This document shows positions 1 through 8,132 of a stretch of 22,248 nucleotides of DNA, piece after piece. The DNA comes from CAZUQA01 sp964622375. GTDB lineage: Bacteria; Bacillota_I; Bacilli_A; Erysipelotrichales; Erysipelotrichaceae. Position 1 is the stretch's first letter. Every line of letters starts with the position of its first letter. Made by a program: the position numbers and the translations under genes. The stretch spans positions 1 through 22,248 of the forward strand of contig CAZUQA010000155.1 in NCBI GenBank assembly GCA_964622375.1, read 5' to 3'. The notes below the pieces were generated by a model. That model ran no database searches. It was given only the letters and a program-made list of their open reading frames with translations, and was not told where the DNA came from.

Positions 1-80
1 CTTTGATCGATGAACTGGGGAAAAATCGCAGCTTAACTTTCCTGATTGAAAATGATTTGCCTGATGCCTATAACCGCTAA
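1..80 (+). CDS. C-terminal end of an unidentified protein (partial)
   Basis: An open frame enters from the left edge and ends at TAA 78-80. The 25 residues visible (from base 3) finish with ENDLPDAYNR. The fragment is too short to place in a family. It lies about 105 bases before the lipoprotein gene on the same strand. A weak imperfect hairpin (CCGAT 123-127 with ATCGG 146-150) sits in that gap but lacks a clear terminator T-run. Confidence 0.55.
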   Translation, partial: LIDELGKNRSLTFLIENDLPDAYNR

Positions 81-185
81 GAAGTGTAGAGATTATTATA
101 ACGATATTGTTAAACTCTTTATCCGATTTATTCTCGTCGAGCTTTATCGGCAATTTGCTATTTTTACTTTCAAGGTACAAACTAA

Positions 186-1259
186 ATGAAAAAAATAATG
201 CTGATTTTTTTGATAATTCTGTTGTTGCAGAGCTGCCAGAGCAGAGGGGGTTTTGTCAATGATACCAGACCAGAGTTAGTATCCGACTATTCCTATTTTG
301 TTAAGGAGATAGATAAGTACTTAGCCAGAAAGGGTAGTAGTTTATTGCGCTGCCAAGAGAAACGTCGCCGTTTTAATGTCAATTTCACTGACGATTATAA
401 TGTTATTATGGCGAGTATTTGGCTGGATATGGATCTGCTGGATAACTCTTTTGAAATTACATGTTACCTGCATTTTGCTAAACAACAAACCTTACCACTA
501 AATATTGATGTTAACTTTATTACCGAACTCTTTAATTGCTTCAGTGAGAACAAGATTGATGCAATGTTTTTTGTTGATTTCTTTTTAGCGGATGATAGTA
601 AATATCGAGCGGAAGATTATGAGAAAATCATGGGGCAAACTTTAAGTTCTTACGGTGAAACAATTGTTAGTTCCTATAAGTATAGTGCTGTAGATAAGGA
701 TAACTATATGTCTTTGATTACCACGGATAACACAAGGGCTACATTGCTCATCGCTTCTAAATTGGATGCAACTAAAATTGAGAAAAATGTAGAAAATGCC
801 GTTAATCTGATAGAGTCCGCTTCTTGTGTGAATTGGTTTTATGAAGTTACGGAGATCTACACCGCCCAATTAGCAGAAAACAGCCAACTAGAACTGATAA
901 TTTCCAGTCCTCATGCTACAAAATCTATTATGCTCGATCCTGATAAAACTAGTTTTCACTTAAATTACATGAATAAACTAGAACGATTAGCCGATGAACG
1001 AAAATACCTAGATCCAAATATTTTCCTGCAGATTCTTGAAATACTGGTGCCTGAGCTGCTTACCAGCGGCGAGTTAACAGAGTTTCTAGAAAGTGAGGAA
1101 AACTACTACCTATATTGGCCACCTGGCTATGTCGTAGTTAAGCGAGCAGTAATAGAGGGACAATACCCCTGTACCTTGTATTATTTCCTCAAAGATGATC
1201 TTTCAGAAGAGTTATGCTTTAGTCTTAGTATTCTTGATAATTGGCGTTGGGTTGAATAG
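186..1259 (+). CDS. Putative lipoprotein of unknown function
   Basis: This 357-residue protein begins with a short basic start (MKK), a hydrophobic stretch at about residues 4-14 and a lipobox-like LLQSC with the cysteine at residue 17. It should therefore be exported and lipid-anchored to the outer face of the membrane; Gln at the -2 position makes the lipobox slightly atypical. The rest is soluble-looking, rich in Asp, Glu, Tyr and Phe, with no repeats or catalytic motif that I recognise. The C-terminus is aromatic (YYLYWPPGYVV, then DNWRWVE). The start has a modest AAGG ribosome site at about 172-175. It stands alone: 223 bases separate it from the Nudix gene downstream. No function is assigned; the exported lipoprotein call rests only on the N-terminus. 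Confidence 0.8.
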   Translation: MKKIMLIFLIILLLQSCQSRGGFVNDTRPELVSDYSYFVKEIDKYLARKGSSLLRCQEKRRRFNVNFTDDYNVIMASIWLDMDLLDNSFEITCYLHFAKQQTLPLNIDVNFITELFNCFSENKIDAMFFVDFFLADDSKYRAEDYEKIMGQTLSSYGETIVSSYKYSAVDKDNYMSLITTDNTRATLLIASKLDATKIEKNVENAVNLIESASCVNWFYEVTEIYTAQLAENSQLELIISSPHATKSIMLDPDKTSFHLNYMNKLERLADERKYLDPNIFLQILEILVPELLTSGELTEFLESEENYYLYWPPGYVVVKRAVIEGQYPCTLYYFLKDDLSEELCFSLSILDNWRWVE

Positions 1260-1392
1260 ACTAAGAGAAAATTGACTGGTGTTTTACATTTTGTATTGCT
1301 TTATTTAAAGTTTAGTTAATCGCAAATTGAAAGCATAGAATAAAGAAAAAATTACGGGAAAGATAGCGCGTAGAAATGCATGAAAAGAATAA

Positions 1393-1410
1393 ATTGAGTT
1401 CGATTGAGTT
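1393..1410 (+). repeat. Tandem ATTGAGTT direct repeat, 10-bp period
   Basis: ATTGAGTT occurs at 1393-1400 and again at 1403-1410, exactly one helical turn apart. It lies about 30 bases upstream of the likely -35 region of the Nudix-ddl-gdhA promoter. The repeat is seen directly; a regulator-binding role is inference. The rest of the 1260-1482 gap is AT-rich, with nothing else I can support. Confidence 0.4.
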
Positions 1411-1438
1411 TGCCTAGCTGCGCTAAAAACCCTACTTG

Positions 1439-1467
1439 TTTTCAATGGGGCGCTTTTGTTTTATAAT
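1439..1467 (+). promoter_or_regulatory. Likely sigma-A promoter for the Nudix-ddl-gdhA run
   Basis: A perfect TATAAT lies at 1462-1467. A 17-base spacer separates it from TTTTCA (1439-1444), a 4-of-6 match to TTGACA. The expected start site is near 1474, leaving a leader of about 10 bases before the Nudix ATG at 1483. That short leader is a reason for caution. Confidence 0.45.
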
Positions 1468-1482
1468 TGACGAGAGAATAAT

Positions 1483-2079
1483 ATGAAATATCACGAATAT
1501 GTCGCCCAATGTCAGGCATTGGCTAAAATCGGTAAAAAGTATTCCAAGGATCCTTATGCCTTAGAAAACTATGAAGAACTGGAAAAACTCAGCGCGACGA
1601 TGATGAGTGAGCTTTGTGGTGAAGAAATAATTAATATATTCGAACATGATGTTTATCCTACCCCCAGTTGTTCAGTACGGGTCTTAGTGTTTAATGAGAA
1701 GGGTGAACTCTTGATGGTGCAAGAGCGACAAGATGGTGACTTTGCGGTACCGGGGGGCTGGTGTGAGATTTTTGATACTTTGCAGGAGACCGCGGTTAAG
1801 GAAGTCAAACAGGAAAGTGGCTTGGATGTTAAAGTCCAGCGACTGTTGGCTATCTTTCAAAGAGAACGTTATAAAGACTACCCGACAGTGATTTCCGAAC
1901 AGGTACATTATTTTTTAGCTGAACTAATTGGCGGAACTATGAAGAACAACCATGAGATACTGGCGGTAGGTTTTTATGATGTAAATAGTTTGCCACAATT
2001 GTCAAAGAAAAACAGTAAGAGAGAGCTGTTAACGGCAATAAAAATTGCGCAAGAAAATCTGGATATTTTCTATGATTAG
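1483..2079 (+). CDS. Nudix hydrolase with N-terminal Nudix_N_2-type domain (YjhB-like)
   Basis: A 198-residue pyrophosphohydrolase of the Nudix superfamily; the substrate is probably a nucleoside diphosphate linked to another group, ADP-ribose being one candidate. Residues 10-45 (AKIGKKYSKDPYALENYEEL) match the helical N-terminal domain found ahead of the Nudix fold in YjhB-like proteins. The Nudix box spans residues 92-114: G92, then D98 where Glu is usual, K106-E107, Q110-E111 and G113. E107 and E111 are kept, but the consensus Arg is Lys and the first Glu of the EE pair is Gln. Metal binding may therefore be altered but is not clearly lost. The gene is 9 bases upstream of ddl on the same strand and probably co-transcribed with it. 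Nudix membership is firm; the substrate is not. Confidence 0.9.
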   Translation: MKYHEYVAQCQALAKIGKKYSKDPYALENYEELEKLSATMMSELCGEEIINIFEHDVYPTPSCSVRVLVFNEKGELLMVQERQDGDFAVPGGWCEIFDTLQETAVKEVKQESGLDVKVQRLLAIFQRERYKDYPTVISEQVHYFLAELIGGTMKNNHEILAVGFYDVNSLPQLSKKNSKRELLTAIKIAQENLDIFYD

Positions 2080-2088
2080 GAGCGACTT

Positions 2089-3258
2089 ATGAAATATCGT
2101 TTAGGTATATTGTTTGGTGGTGAAAGTGTGGAACATGAGATCAGCATCATAACGGCTAATCAGGTGCTACATGCCTTGAATCGGGATAAGTATGATGTTT
2201 ATCCGTTATATGTCGGCAAGAATCGGCAAATCTATTTCAGTGAGCTGTTATACGATTTAGGCAATTATCGCGATCTAGATCAACTTATTGCCAAATGCCA
2301 ACAGGTAAGTTTGGTTAAGCAAGCTAATAAACTGAAAGCCTTGCCTATAAAAAGTAAGTTGTTCAAAAATGAAGAAATAGAATTAGATATCCTTTTGCCA
2401 ATAGTGCACGGTACTAACAGTGAAGACGGAACTTTCCAAGGCTTTATAGAAATGTTGAAGGTGCCTTATGTCGGTTGTAATGTCCAAGCGGCGGCTGTTG
2501 GCCAAGATAAAGTTTTTATGAGACAAATCTTACAACAATCAGGCTTACCGCTTTTGCCTTGGACTTGGCTTTACAGCAGCGCTTTCACTTCAGGGCCCAA
2601 ACAGGCGCTTGCTAAAATTGAAAGAGAATTACCTTACCCCCTAATTGTTAAGCCGGCAAGTCTCGGCTCTTCCGTTGGTATAGCCACAGCTAAAAATCGC
2701 CAAGAGTTGATTGCCGCTTTGACTGAGGCTTCTTCCTATGATCGACGCCTTGTGGTGGAAACCCTGTTGTCCGACTTTTTAGAGATTAATTGTTCGGTTT
2801 TAGGCAATAGCAGGCAACATCAGGCTTCAGTCGTCGAAGAAGTCGCAAAAAGCGAAGAGATACTCTCTTACGCTGATAAATATGAGGGTGGTGGCAAAGC
2901 TAAAGGCATGGTAGCCACTTCGCGGATTATTCCGGCGCGCTTGTCAGCTGCGGATACTAAAACTGTGCAAGATTTAGCTGAAGCAACTTTTATTGCTCTG
3001 GATGCCAGTGGGGTGGTCAGAGTTGACTTCCTGCAGGAAAACAAAACTAAAAAAATCTATGTTAATGAAATAAATACGATGCCGGGTTCATTATCCTTCT
3101 ATTTGTGGCAGGAAAGCGGAATCAATTTCAGCGAATTGATGGATCGTTTGATTGCCATTGCGCTGGATAACTTTCGGGAAAAGTCGCTGTTGACCTATTC
3201 CCATAGTACCAATGTGCTAAAAAATTATAGAGCCGGAAGTAAGGGTGGAAAAAAATAA
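2089..3258 (+). CDS. ddl: D-alanine--D-alanine ligase (ATP-grasp)
   Basis: This enzyme joins two D-alanines using ATP in the cytoplasm, providing the dipeptide terminus of peptidoglycan precursors. The 389-residue protein starts with LFGGESVEHEIS, where E15 is the conserved first-D-Ala-site glutamate. The ATP-grasp domain shows VGQDKVFMR, LIVKPASLGSSVGIA, an omega-loop stretch DKYEGGG, VVRVDFL, and the metal/substrate motif NEINTMPGS at 326-334. The sequence after it, SLSFYLWQESGI, differs from the GMTSHS wall of E. coli DdlB. It resembles ligases of some anaerobic Firmicutes, so the second-substrate preference is less certain. The protein is longer than DdlB (about 306 residues). AGGAG sits 7 bases or so before the ATG. 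The stop overlaps the gdhA start by one base (TAATG). Confidence 0.92.
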   Translation: MKYRLGILFGGESVEHEISIITANQVLHALNRDKYDVYPLYVGKNRQIYFSELLYDLGNYRDLDQLIAKCQQVSLVKQANKLKALPIKSKLFKNEEIELDILLPIVHGTNSEDGTFQGFIEMLKVPYVGCNVQAAAVGQDKVFMRQILQQSGLPLLPWTWLYSSAFTSGPKQALAKIERELPYPLIVKPASLGSSVGIATAKNRQELIAALTEASSYDRRLVVETLLSDFLEINCSVLGNSRQHQASVVEEVAKSEEILSYADKYEGGGKAKGMVATSRIIPARLSAADTKTVQDLAEATFIALDASGVVRVDFLQENKTKKIYVNEINTMPGSLSFYLWQESGINFSELMDRLIAIALDNFREKSLLTYSHSTNVLKNYRAGSKGGKK

Positions 3259-4589
3259 TGAATAAAACCAAGCGGGTACTTACCAACTTGCAGGCTACAA
3301 TGGCTGAACAGACAGAATTCATTCAGACCGTAACTGAGCTGCTACTTAGCCTAGATGAAGTTTTTGAAGCGCACCCGGAATATGAAGCTCAGGGTATCTT
3401 AGAAAAACTTACTGCACCCCAAAGAGTACTGCAGTTTACTGTCAATTGGTTGGATGATGATAATAAATTGCAGAGTAACCGAGGGTATCGCATCCAACAC
3501 AACAATTGCCTCGGTCCTTATAAAGGGGGCTTACGCCTTCATCCTTCGGTCAATTTGAGTATTCTGAAATCTTTGGCTTTTGAACAAACTTTTAAAAACG
3601 CCCTGACGACTTTAAACATCGGTGGCGCTAAAGGCGGCTCAGACTTTGACCCTAAAGGTAAAAGTGAAGCGGAAATTCAACGCTTCTGTCGCAGTTTTAT
3701 CAAAGAGCTGGCGCCTTATATTGGCGCTACAATCGATGTTCCGGCTGGCGATATGGGGGTGGGGGCTCGGGAAATCGGCTATTTCCGGGCGGCTTACCAA
3801 GACTTTACCGGTGATAATGACCTGGGGGTCTTTACCGGTAAAGCGCTTGACCAGGGAGGTTCTTTAGTAAGGAAAGAAGCAACCGGGTATGGCTTAATTT
3901 ACTTTGTACAAGCTATGGCAGCAGCTAATGCCATCGAATTAAAGGGAAAAAGAACGCTGGTTTCCGGTAGCGGGAATGTAGCTTTACACGCTATTGAGAA
4001 AGCCCAAGAAGCGGGCTTGCAGGTTGTCGGGGTTTCCGACTCTTCAGGCTATCTGTTAAGTGATAAGTTAGATTTAGCGGTATTAAAGGAAATTAAAGAG
4101 GCCAAAAGGCAAACACTACAAACTTATCTGGCTTACTATCCTGATGCCCAATATGGTAGCGGAAGCATCTACGATGCCGGGGTGCCAGCTGAGATAATTC
4201 TGCCCTGTGCCAAAGAAAATGAGATTAATAAAAAACAAGCGCAAAATTTGCTTGGTAAGGGAGCGATCATCATTGTCGAGGGGGCAAATATGCCTTCGGA
4301 TAGCGAAGCGGTGGCGGTTTATCACCAAAACGCCGTGCTCTATGCTCCCGGGAAAGCTGCCAATGCCGGTGGCGTAGCTACTTCGGTACTGGAAATGCAA
4401 CAAAATCAGCTGGGAGTGACTTGGCCTTTTGTCCAGGTTGATAGAAAACTTCATGACCTCATGAATAACATTCATAGTCAATTACTTGCTACCATGAAGA
4501 AGTATCGACTGGAAAAACATGAATATCTCAAAGCTGCTAATATCACGGCTTTTGAACGTTTAGCTCAAGCTTTACTAGAAAAGCAGTAG
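3258..4589 (+). CDS. gdhA: Glutamate dehydrogenase, NADP-type, hexameric
   Basis: This enzyme interconverts glutamate with 2-oxoglutarate and ammonia in the cytoplasm. The 443-residue protein has the complete catalytic set of hexameric bacterial enzymes: K89 in PYKGGLRLHP, K113 in EQTFKNAL, catalytic K125 in IGGAKGGSDFDP, and D165 in PAGDMGVGA. The Rossmann fold carries GSGNVA at 237-242, and the second strand ends in GVSDSSG (258-264), as in the NADP enzyme of E. coli. NADP use is an inference from that loop. The ATG overlaps the ddl stop, so translation is probably coupled. In a peptide-fermenting anaerobe the enzyme may work in either direction. Downstream it converges on rqcH with a 2-base gap. 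Confidence 0.96.
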   Translation: MNKTKRVLTNLQATMAEQTEFIQTVTELLLSLDEVFEAHPEYEAQGILEKLTAPQRVLQFTVNWLDDDNKLQSNRGYRIQHNNCLGPYKGGLRLHPSVNLSILKSLAFEQTFKNALTTLNIGGAKGGSDFDPKGKSEAEIQRFCRSFIKELAPYIGATIDVPAGDMGVGAREIGYFRAAYQDFTGDNDLGVFTGKALDQGGSLVRKEATGYGLIYFVQAMAAANAIELKGKRTLVSGSGNVALHAIEKAQEAGLQVVGVSDSSGYLLSDKLDLAVLKEIKEAKRQTLQTYLAYYPDAQYGSGSIYDAGVPAEIILPCAKENEINKKQAQNLLGKGAIIIVEGANMPSDSEAVAVYHQNAVLYAPGKAANAGGVATSVLEMQQNQLGVTWPFVQVDRKLHDLMNNIHSQLLATMKKYRLEKHEYLKAANITAFERLAQALLEKQ

Positions 4590-4591
4590 TA

Positions 4592-6202
4592 TTATTGCGG
4601 AACTTGGGGATCTATGAAAATGGTTTTGTAGTTAGTGACACTGACTTGCCCGGCTTTACTGCGGGGTATTTTTTTTAGATTTTTCACTAAAGTATAATCG
4701 ACCGGCACGGAACTTGATTGTCGGCCTTGGCTATAGTAAGCTGCTAAGTTGGCACAAAAACGAATTTGTTTTTCACTGGGAATTGCGCTTTGGATAATGA
4801 CATGGGCCCCATGATAGCTTTGAGCGTGAAACCAAGTATCGTTTTTTTGTGCCAAGATAAAAGTTACATAGTTGTTTTGCAGATTGTTACGACCAACAAA
4901 CACCTTATCGTTTTCGCAACTTAATTCTAAGTATTGCGGTCGACTCTTGGTTTTTGTTCTTCTTTTACTGACAGGCTGGCGCAAATAGTTTTGTTGGTAT
5001 AATTCGTTTTTAATTTCCCTGGCACTCTGTAAGTCGGCAAATTCCAATTGTTCTTGTAGAGCGGTGAAATAGGTGATTTCCTGTTGGCAGAGCGTTATTT
5101 GTTCTTTCAGATGAATTTGACCGTTTTTACCTTTGCGATATTTTTGGTAATACTTATTACCGTTACCTTTACCATCCAATTTAGGGTCTAAGGCTATGCT
5201 GATTCTTTGTTGACTTTCGTAATCAAAGAGATCGACATTAGTCATACCTTTATTGATTGTTGCCAGATTGATGAAAATTAAGTCGCCGGCTATACGCCAT
5301 TTTTCACAAGCGCAAGCCTCTTGGTAAGCGGCTTGAAGCTTTGGCAGTTTATTGTTGTTCTTTTTCAACTCACTTTTGATAAAGCGAAAGAGGTTACCGG
5401 TAAGCTCTTCGATACGAATTTTTGCTTGAATGTCACTATACAAAAAATCAAAACCGGCATTGATATCAAAAACCAAGAAGTCTTCTTGCAGGTGCTTGAG
5501 CTGGATGACATGATAGTTTTTTGTTTTGGGATAATAGAAAATGCTTTGTGAATTATGCAGTTCTTGCATAATGTCGCCAAAACTCGCCCCATTAACCAAG
5601 CGAAACTCGACTTCTCTGGCTAAAAGGGGAGAAAAACCTTCAAACTGTTCTAAAAAGGAGTCACCAAGCGTTGCTGCCGAAACGGCAAAAGGGTTTTGTC
5701 GTGCCGGGCGGGGATTTACCTGATAAAGAGCGCCGGCAAAAATGATGCGCTTGGTATTCTGGTAAGGGGGGATGCGTTTGATAGCATCGCGAATAATTAG
5801 GTTTTCATCGGTAAGAATCAGATTGGCATATTTTCCCATTAATTCCAGAAAAAGATAAGAGGTTTTCAACTCGGCTAACTCATTGCGACTTTGAATAGTG
5901 AATTTAACACAACGATCCAGTTGATCTTGTTGAATATTGGTGATTAGTCCGTTATCCAGATATTTACGCAACAGCATGACAAAAGCACTGGGGCTAGCCG
6001 GATTATGGAAACTCGTTTTAGTTAGGTTTAAGCGGTTGAATTGCGAGTGCACACAAAGTAAAAGCTGATAGTTTTGACTATGGTGATGCAAGCTTAACAG
6101 TATTTCATCAGAGCTGGGTTGGCTTATTTTGTTAATTCGCGCCGGAACTAAATGTTCCAAGGTCTTTAGCTCTTGGTGTAATATGAGTCCGTCTAGTGCC
6201 AT
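4592..6202 (-). CDS. rqcH: RqcH/NFACT ribosome-associated quality control protein (fibronectin-binding A family)
   Basis: RqcH binds stalled large ribosomal subunits and recruits tRNA-Ala to add a C-terminal alanine tail that marks nascent chains for degradation. The 536-residue protein has the NFACT-N start MALDGLILHQEL and the paired D96-R97 that corresponds to the Asp-Arg needed for tailing in B. subtilis RqcH. It has ELMGKYANLILT at about 120-131, then a helical, Lys-rich middle consistent with the coiled coil. The C-terminal NFACT-R domain shows NDTWFHAQSYHGAHVII and SSSVPVDYTLVKNLKKIP. It is a little shorter than typical (about 570). AAGGAG is 7 bases before the ATG. Older databases call this family fibronectin-binding protein. 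The methyltransferase gene lies 121 bases upstream on the same strand. Confidence 0.93.
   Translation of the reverse strand: MALDGLILHQELKTLEHLVPARINKISQPSSDEILLSLHHHSQNYQLLLCVHSQFNRLNLTKTSFHNPASPSAFVMLLRKYLDNGLITNIQQDQLDRCVKFTIQSRNELAELKTSYLFLELMGKYANLILTDENLIIRDAIKRIPPYQNTKRIIFAGALYQVNPRPARQNPFAVSAATLGDSFLEQFEGFSPLLAREVEFRLVNGASFGDIMQELHNSQSIFYYPKTKNYHVIQLKHLQEDFLVFDINAGFDFLYSDIQAKIRIEELTGNLFRFIKSELKKNNNKLPKLQAAYQEACACEKWRIAGDLIFINLATINKGMTNVDLFDYESQQRISIALDPKLDGKGNGNKYYQKYRKGKNGQIHLKEQITLCQQEITYFTALQEQLEFADLQSAREIKNELYQQNYLRQPVSKRRTKTKSRPQYLELSCENDKVFVGRNNLQNNYVTFILAQKNDTWFHAQSYHGAHVIIQSAIPSEKQIRFCANLAAYYSQGRQSSSVPVDYTLVKNLKKIPRSKAGQVSVTNYKTIFIDPQVPQ
4647..4676 (+). terminator. Probable gdhA terminator embedded in the rqcH coding end
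   Basis: On the plus strand a GC-rich stem pairs 4647-4654 (TTGCCCGGC without its last-but-two mismatch) with 4661-4668, with loop TTTACT 4655-4660 and one G-G mismatch (4652/4663). It is followed immediately by eight T residues at 4669-4676. It starts about 58 bases after the gdhA stop and lies antisense within the KKIPRSKAGQ-coding part of rqcH. The structure is seen; activity is inferred. Confidence 0.5.
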
Positions 6203-6219
6203 AAAATCTCCTTGAGGAA

Positions 6220-6228
6220 ATTATAACA
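6220..6228 (-). promoter_or_regulatory. Possible extended -10 promoter for rqcH
   Basis: On the minus strand TGTTATAAT (6228-6220) is an extended -10 element (TGn plus perfect TATAAT). No convincing -35 is present at the expected distance. The predicted start would lie at about 6213, nearly on the ribosome site, giving a leader of only about 11 bases. rqcH might instead be read from upstream genes. Confidence 0.35.
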
Positions 6229-6323
6229 CGGAAAAAATAAAGCCGGGGTTTTCTGTACTGGTCTGCCGGTATCTAAAGTAATTCTGTTGCCACCGGTATT
6301 ATTTCTTGACAATACTGTTACCA

Positions 6324-7064
6324 TCATTTTTTCGCTATCCAAAAGACGGTATCTGCAGAAAAATCTGTCACTTCTTTGGGTTCGGCGGCAATAGCGCTTC
6401 TGCTACGACATTCCAGTATTTTAAAGCTGTGTTTTTTTAGCATAGTTGCTACTTCATGGCGACTGTAAAAATGTAAAAAGCTGGGTTCACCGGTGATATC
6501 GGTCACGATTAAATCACCATATTCATAAAGATTAGGGTCGGGTTTATTGACCAACCATCTTTGTTTTTCTTGTAGCCAAAATTGCCGATACGCGCCAGCG
6601 GCTTCACGATCAATCGTGGTGAAGATAAATAAACCTCCGGGTTTTAGCACACTTTGTACATTGGCTAATACTTTCTCGCGGTTTACTTGTTGGGGAATGC
6701 ACATGATACCGTTATAAGAAAAGAAAGCTACATCAAAACTAGCCGGAGGAAAGTCTAACTTGGTCGCATCACCTACCACAAAATCAATTTTTAGTTTATT
6801 ACTTTTGGCATACTTTGAAGCAAGTTCAATGAGTTTTTCGGCGATGTCTAAACCGCTGATGTTGGTATAGCCTAACTTGTACAAGTTGATTGTTGTTCTT
6901 CCGGCACCACAACCCAAGTCAAGTATTCTATCATGAATGTTGACATATTTCGCAAATACGTATTTTTCCGCAGCCCAAAGCCCGGGACTTTCAATAGCTT
7001 GGCTATATCTTGTTTGATTGCTGTCGCGGTTGTAGTATTCTCTAATATCCTGATTTGTGTACAT
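6324..7064 (-). CDS. Class I SAM-dependent methyltransferase, substrate unknown
   Basis: A 246-residue cytoplasmic methyltransferase of the Rossmann-like class I fold. The SAM-binding motif I is ILDLGCGAGRTT at about 47-58. An acidic residue, D73, follows strand 2 (SGLDIAEKLIELA), and motif II is GDATKLDFPPASFDVAFFSYN at about 98-118. The region GGLFIFTTIDREAAG follows as in many small-molecule methyltransferases of the UbiE/Methyltransf_25 kind. Nothing in the sequence shows what is methylated, and the neighbours (an M42 peptidase 66 bases upstream, rqcH downstream) do not define a pathway. Only a weak AAAGAAG ribosome site precedes the ATG at 7064. A lone TATAAT-like stretch in the gap at 7125-7120 might give it its own promoter, but no -35 supports this. 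Confidence 0.88.
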   Translation of the reverse strand: MYTNQDIREYYNRDSNQTRYSQAIESPGLWAAEKYVFAKYVNIHDRILDLGCGAGRTTINLYKLGYTNISGLDIAEKLIELASKYAKSNKLKIDFVVGDATKLDFPPASFDVAFFSYNGIMCIPQQVNREKVLANVQSVLKPGGLFIFTTIDREAAGAYRQFWLQEKQRWLVNKPDPNLYEYGDLIVTDITGEPSFLHFYSRHEVATMLKKHSFKILECRSRSAIAAEPKEVTDFSADTVFWIAKK

Positions 7065-7130
7065 GAGTCTTCTTTGGGTTTAATATGATATTAATAAACA
7101 GTAAAAGCAAAATAGGAAAATTATAAACAT

Positions 7131-8132
7131 CTAAAAATCAAAGTGCAGCGAGATGAACTTGTCGATAAGTCTTACTCCCTCCTGCAAATCATCCCAGGAA
7201 ATTACTGAGCTTTGGCTATGAGCGTAACGATCAATAACGGAAATGCCGATTACCCGCACTCCACAACCGGCGAGATTAATGCTGGAGCTATCGGTTCCGC
7301 CGCGACTCATAACATCGCGTTGATATTTGATATCATGGTCTTGACAACATTTTAGTAGCAGCTCAACCAGTTGTTCGTCACTGACGGCGGAGGGATCACC
7401 GAGTTTTACGCCAATTCCAGCTCCGACAATGTTGGAGCCGTCGGAGTCATTAGGATAAAGGTGATCAGGGCTGACATCGACAGAAATGCCGATATCGACA
7501 GTAATCGCTTGGGCTACAGTGCGCGCTCCCCGACAACCGATTTCTTCCTGAACACTAAAAACATAGTAAATATCATTTTCTTTTTTACCGTCATTTTGTT
7601 TTAAAGCTTGAATCAGCAACCAACAACCAGCTCGATTGTCAAAAGATTTGGCACAAAGCCGACCGTTTTGCAATTGATGGAAAGGACCGCTAAAACCACA
7701 ATAATCACCGACCTTAACATATTTTTCGACATCTTCTTTGCTGGAGCAACCGATATCAATATAGAGCTTTGAGCTGTCGTTTTTAATTTCTTCAATAGGA
7801 TTGTCACAGCCTACCACACCGACTATGCCATTTTGGAAGATGACTTTATCATTGTACAGGGCAGCTGTCCAAATCCACCCGATGTTGCGCACTTTGATTC
7901 TGCCATCGTTTTCGATTTTCGTGACCTGCATACCGATTTCATCCATGTGGGCAGCCAACATTATTCTTTTTCCTTGACCGTTACCTTTCTTTAAGGCAAT
8001 CAGGTTGCCTAAGGTATCGATTTGAAGTTCATCAGCAAAATCGCCGATTTCTTTGATGATGAGTTCTCTGACCCTGCTTTCGCGACCGGAGACCCCCCAA
8101 GTTTGAGTTAGTCTTTCCAATAATTCCATCAT
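7131..8132 (-). CDS. M42 family metallo-aminopeptidase
   Basis: A cytoplasmic two-metal aminopeptidase of family M42 (TET/glutamyl aminopeptidase/'endoglucanase' group), expected to trim N-terminal residues from short peptides. The 333-residue protein keeps the full metal and catalytic set: H62 in AAHMDEIG, with D64; D165 in SFDNRAG; E196-E197 in VQEEIGCRG (base and ligand); D219 in ISVDVSPD; H305 in DRYAHSQSS. M42 enzymes usually assemble as large dodecamers. Its first ATG (8132-8130) overlaps the ferredoxin stop by 4 bases. A second in-frame ATG follows at once and has better spacing from AAGGAGG (8143-8137), so either may be used. Coupling to a redox gene pair is unusual and may mean only shared expression. 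Confidence 0.94.
   Translation of the reverse strand: MMELLERLTQTWGVSGRESRVRELIIKEIGDFADELQIDTLGNLIALKKGNGQGKRIMLAAHMDEIGMQVTKIENDGRIKVRNIGWIWTAALYNDKVIFQNGIVGVVGCDNPIEEIKNDSSKLYIDIGCSSKEDVEKYVKVGDYCGFSGPFHQLQNGRLCAKSFDNRAGCWLLIQALKQNDGKKENDIYYVFSVQEEIGCRGARTVAQAITVDIGISVDVSPDHLYPNDSDGSNIVGAGIGVKLGDPSAVSDEQLVELLLKCCQDHDIKYQRDVMSRGGTDSSSINLAGCGVRVIGISVIDRYAHSQSSVISWDDLQEGVRLIDKFISLHFDF

Noticed and set aside
123..150. Imperfect inverted repeat CCGAT/ATCGG with inner CTCG-T-CGAG between the first partial gene and the lipoprotein
   Set aside because: Short, mismatched arms and no clean T-run directly after; too weak to call a terminator.
4482..4589. Minus-strand terminator for rqcH within the gdhA 3' end
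   Set aside because: Small AAAGC/GCTTT stems exist but none is followed by a T-run on the minus strand.
7120..7125. TATAAT on the minus strand as a methyltransferase promoter
   Set aside because: No -35 or proper TGn element; a lone hexamer in AT-rich DNA.
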